Part shown: positions 4,553-5,292 of the stretch, piece by piece
Position numbering within the stretch: the first letter of the stretch is position 1
Layout: every line of letters starts with the position of its first letter
NCBI GenBank assembly: GCA_934776915.1
Contig: CAKVNA010000069.1
Span: 1-5,292, forward strand
Origin: an uncultured Clostridia bacterium
GTDB taxonomy: Bacteria > Bacillota > Clostridia > Christensenellales > UBA1242
Reading direction: 5' to 3'
Length of the DNA: 5,292 nt
Position numbers and translations under genes: made by a program
The notes under the pieces: model-generated
Database searches by the model: none
What the model was told of the DNA's origin: nothing
What the model saw: the letters and a program-made list of their open reading frames with translations, nothing else

Positions 4553-4581
4553 TTGACAAATTTGTGTTTTTTTTCTAAACT
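4553..4581 (+). promoter_or_regulatory. Promoter of the polytopic membrane protein gene
   Basis: TTGACA (4553-4558), a 17-base T-rich spacer and TAAACT (4576-4581). The -35 is perfect and the -10 matches four of six bases. The start would be near 4588, so the message has a very short leader, with the AGGAG site (4589-4593) almost at its 5' end. Confidence 0.65.
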
Positions 4582-4599
4582 ACTTAATAGGAGAATGAA

Positions 4600-5292
4600 A
4601 TGTTTGTAAATTTAAACATTGCGGGGGGCATAAAGTCACTTTTATCCGCTGGACATATTGCAGTTATTTTGTGTTGCATGGTTGTGGTAATTTTCTTTTC
4701 CATGCTTGTGTCCCGTCACGAATTTTCAAAGCAGAGGATATTTGTCGCCATTTGCACGGGGTTGCTTATTGCCCTTGAAGTGGTGCGAATTGTTTTTAGG
4801 TGCAAGTATCTTAAAAGTGTTGACGAAAAAGCAACTTTTTTGGCTGCCACAAACCTTGACGGCTTTGTTCTTTCAATGTGGGTTAGCATAATTCTTCTTC
4901 TTTTTGCAGTTATTAAGAAAAGGGATATAAAGACAAGAACTTTTGGGTTAGATTTTGTGTTTTCAATTTCTGCACTGCTTGCCATTGCAACAATAATTTA
5001 TCCAGTGGGGGTTGTGGAAAGTTTGCCAATTTATGACATAAACAACTTGGCGTTTTACATTTCTCGCAGTATAATTGTTATGGTGGCGTTGATGATGGCT
5101 TTTACGGGCTGGATAAGCGTTCAAAATGTGCTTGATTTGTGGCGAGGTGTTGTGTGCCTAATTGTCTTTGGAGTGCTGTGTTTTGCCGTTTCCAAAATGG
5201 CTTTTGCGGGGACAAACTTGTTCTATGTTGAAATCTGCCCATTTTTTGTATCCCTCGCCACAAATCAAGCACATTTTGAACGCTTATCCAGC
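4600..5292 (+). CDS. Polytopic membrane protein, C-terminus open at window edge
   Basis: The frame is open for 231 codons with no stop before the edge. AGGAG (4589-4593) lies 6 bases before the ATG at 4600; an ATG at 4595 in another frame ends after four codons. Six hydrophobic segments are visible, about residues 18-37, 46-66, 84-104, 118-138, 150-172 and 183-201, with short charged loops (KKRDIKTRT at 106-114). It has a faint resemblance to YwaF/TIGR02206-type integral membrane proteins (a histidine after the first short segment, similar helix spacing), but I see no decisive motif and do not assign a function. From residue 219 on, the coding sequence is the exact reverse complement of codons 170-183 of the same gene, so the last 13 residues may be artificial and the true C-terminus unknown. 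Confidence 0.75.
   Translation, partial: MFVNLNIAGGIKSLLSAGHIAVILCCMVVVIFFSMLVSRHEFSKQRIFVAICTGLLIALEVVRIVFRCKYLKSVDEKATFLAATNLDGFVLSMWVSIILLLFAVIKKRDIKTRTFGLDFVFSISALLAIATIIYPVGVVESLPIYDINNLAFYISRSIIVMVALMMAFTGWISVQNVLDLWRGVVCLIVFGVLCFAVSKMAFAGTNLFYVEICPFFVSLATNQAHFERLSS
5108..5147 (+). repeat. Left arm of a perfect 40-bp inverted repeat
   Basis: The bases from GCTGGATAAG (5108-5117) to TGTGGCGAGG (5138-5147) recur as an exact reverse complement at 5253-5292. The arms enclose 105 bases. The match stops at 5147/5253 on the inner side and at the window edge on the outer side, so the true length may be greater. Confidence 0.95.
5253..5292 (-). repeat. Right arm of the 40-bp inverted repeat, cut by the window end
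   Basis: Exact reverse complement of 5108-5147, ending on the last base of the window. A perfect inverted copy inside one coding sequence, truncated by the end, is typical of a fold-back chimera at a contig end. A genuine inverted repeat cannot be excluded from the sequence alone. Confidence 0.95.

Noticed and set aside
4716..4985. 89-codon minus-strand frame
   Set aside because: Antisense to the polytopic membrane protein gene, which has a promoter, ribosome site and a consistent hydrophobic pattern.
1..5292. CRISPR array or transposase gene
   Set aside because: No regularly spaced repeats and no transposase-like coding sequence were seen.

Overview
The window comes from a low-GC bacterium that most resembles a Firmicute (Clostridia-like, perhaps gut-associated). 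Almost every gene has a strong AGGAG-type Shine-Dalgarno site, promoters are near-consensus sigma-A type, terminators are intrinsic hairpins with T-runs, the tRNA gene encodes its CCA, and the code looks standard, with TGA used as a stop. I cannot place it more precisely.

Left block (1 to about 2200, minus strand). A divergent dihydrofolate-reductase-like protein (2191 to 1649) lies upstream of a three-gene membrane-transport operon: a four-helix DUF2975-like membrane protein (1567 to 995), an ABC ATPase (981 to 262) and the N-terminus of its ABC-2-type permease (from 269, running off the left edge). The operon has an excellent promoter whose -35 box lies within the last codons of the DHFR-like gene. 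The DHFR-like gene has its own extended -10 promoter.

Middle (2200 to 2600, plus strand). A 55-residue DUF4177-like protein is transcribed divergently and closed by an intrinsic terminator that overlaps its stop codon.

Toxin cassette (2620 to 4180, plus strand). After two consecutive stem-loops comes a tight three-cistron operon. The first gene is a 196-residue barnase-type ribonuclease with the full catalytic triad, fused to an N-terminal CxxC...HxxCxC metal-knuckle like that of phage Mu gpF-type minor head proteins. The second is a 93-residue barstar inhibitor that keeps both key acidic residues. The third is a 169-residue protein of unknown function that looks like two SH3-like barrels in tandem. 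The toxin has no signal peptide or secretion domain. I read the set as a toxin/immunity cassette, possibly derived from a prophage MuF-type polymorphic toxin, with the third protein a candidate accessory or second immunity factor.

Right block (4180 to 5292). A non-coding stretch holds a 102-bp segment with 13-bp inverted ends, an intrinsic terminator and a minus-strand tRNA-Gly(CCC) with an unusual T-loop. A plus-strand polytopic membrane protein then runs from 4600 to the window edge. The last 40 bases are a perfect inverted copy of 5108-5147 inside the same gene, so the final residues of that protein, and perhaps the contig end, are suspect.
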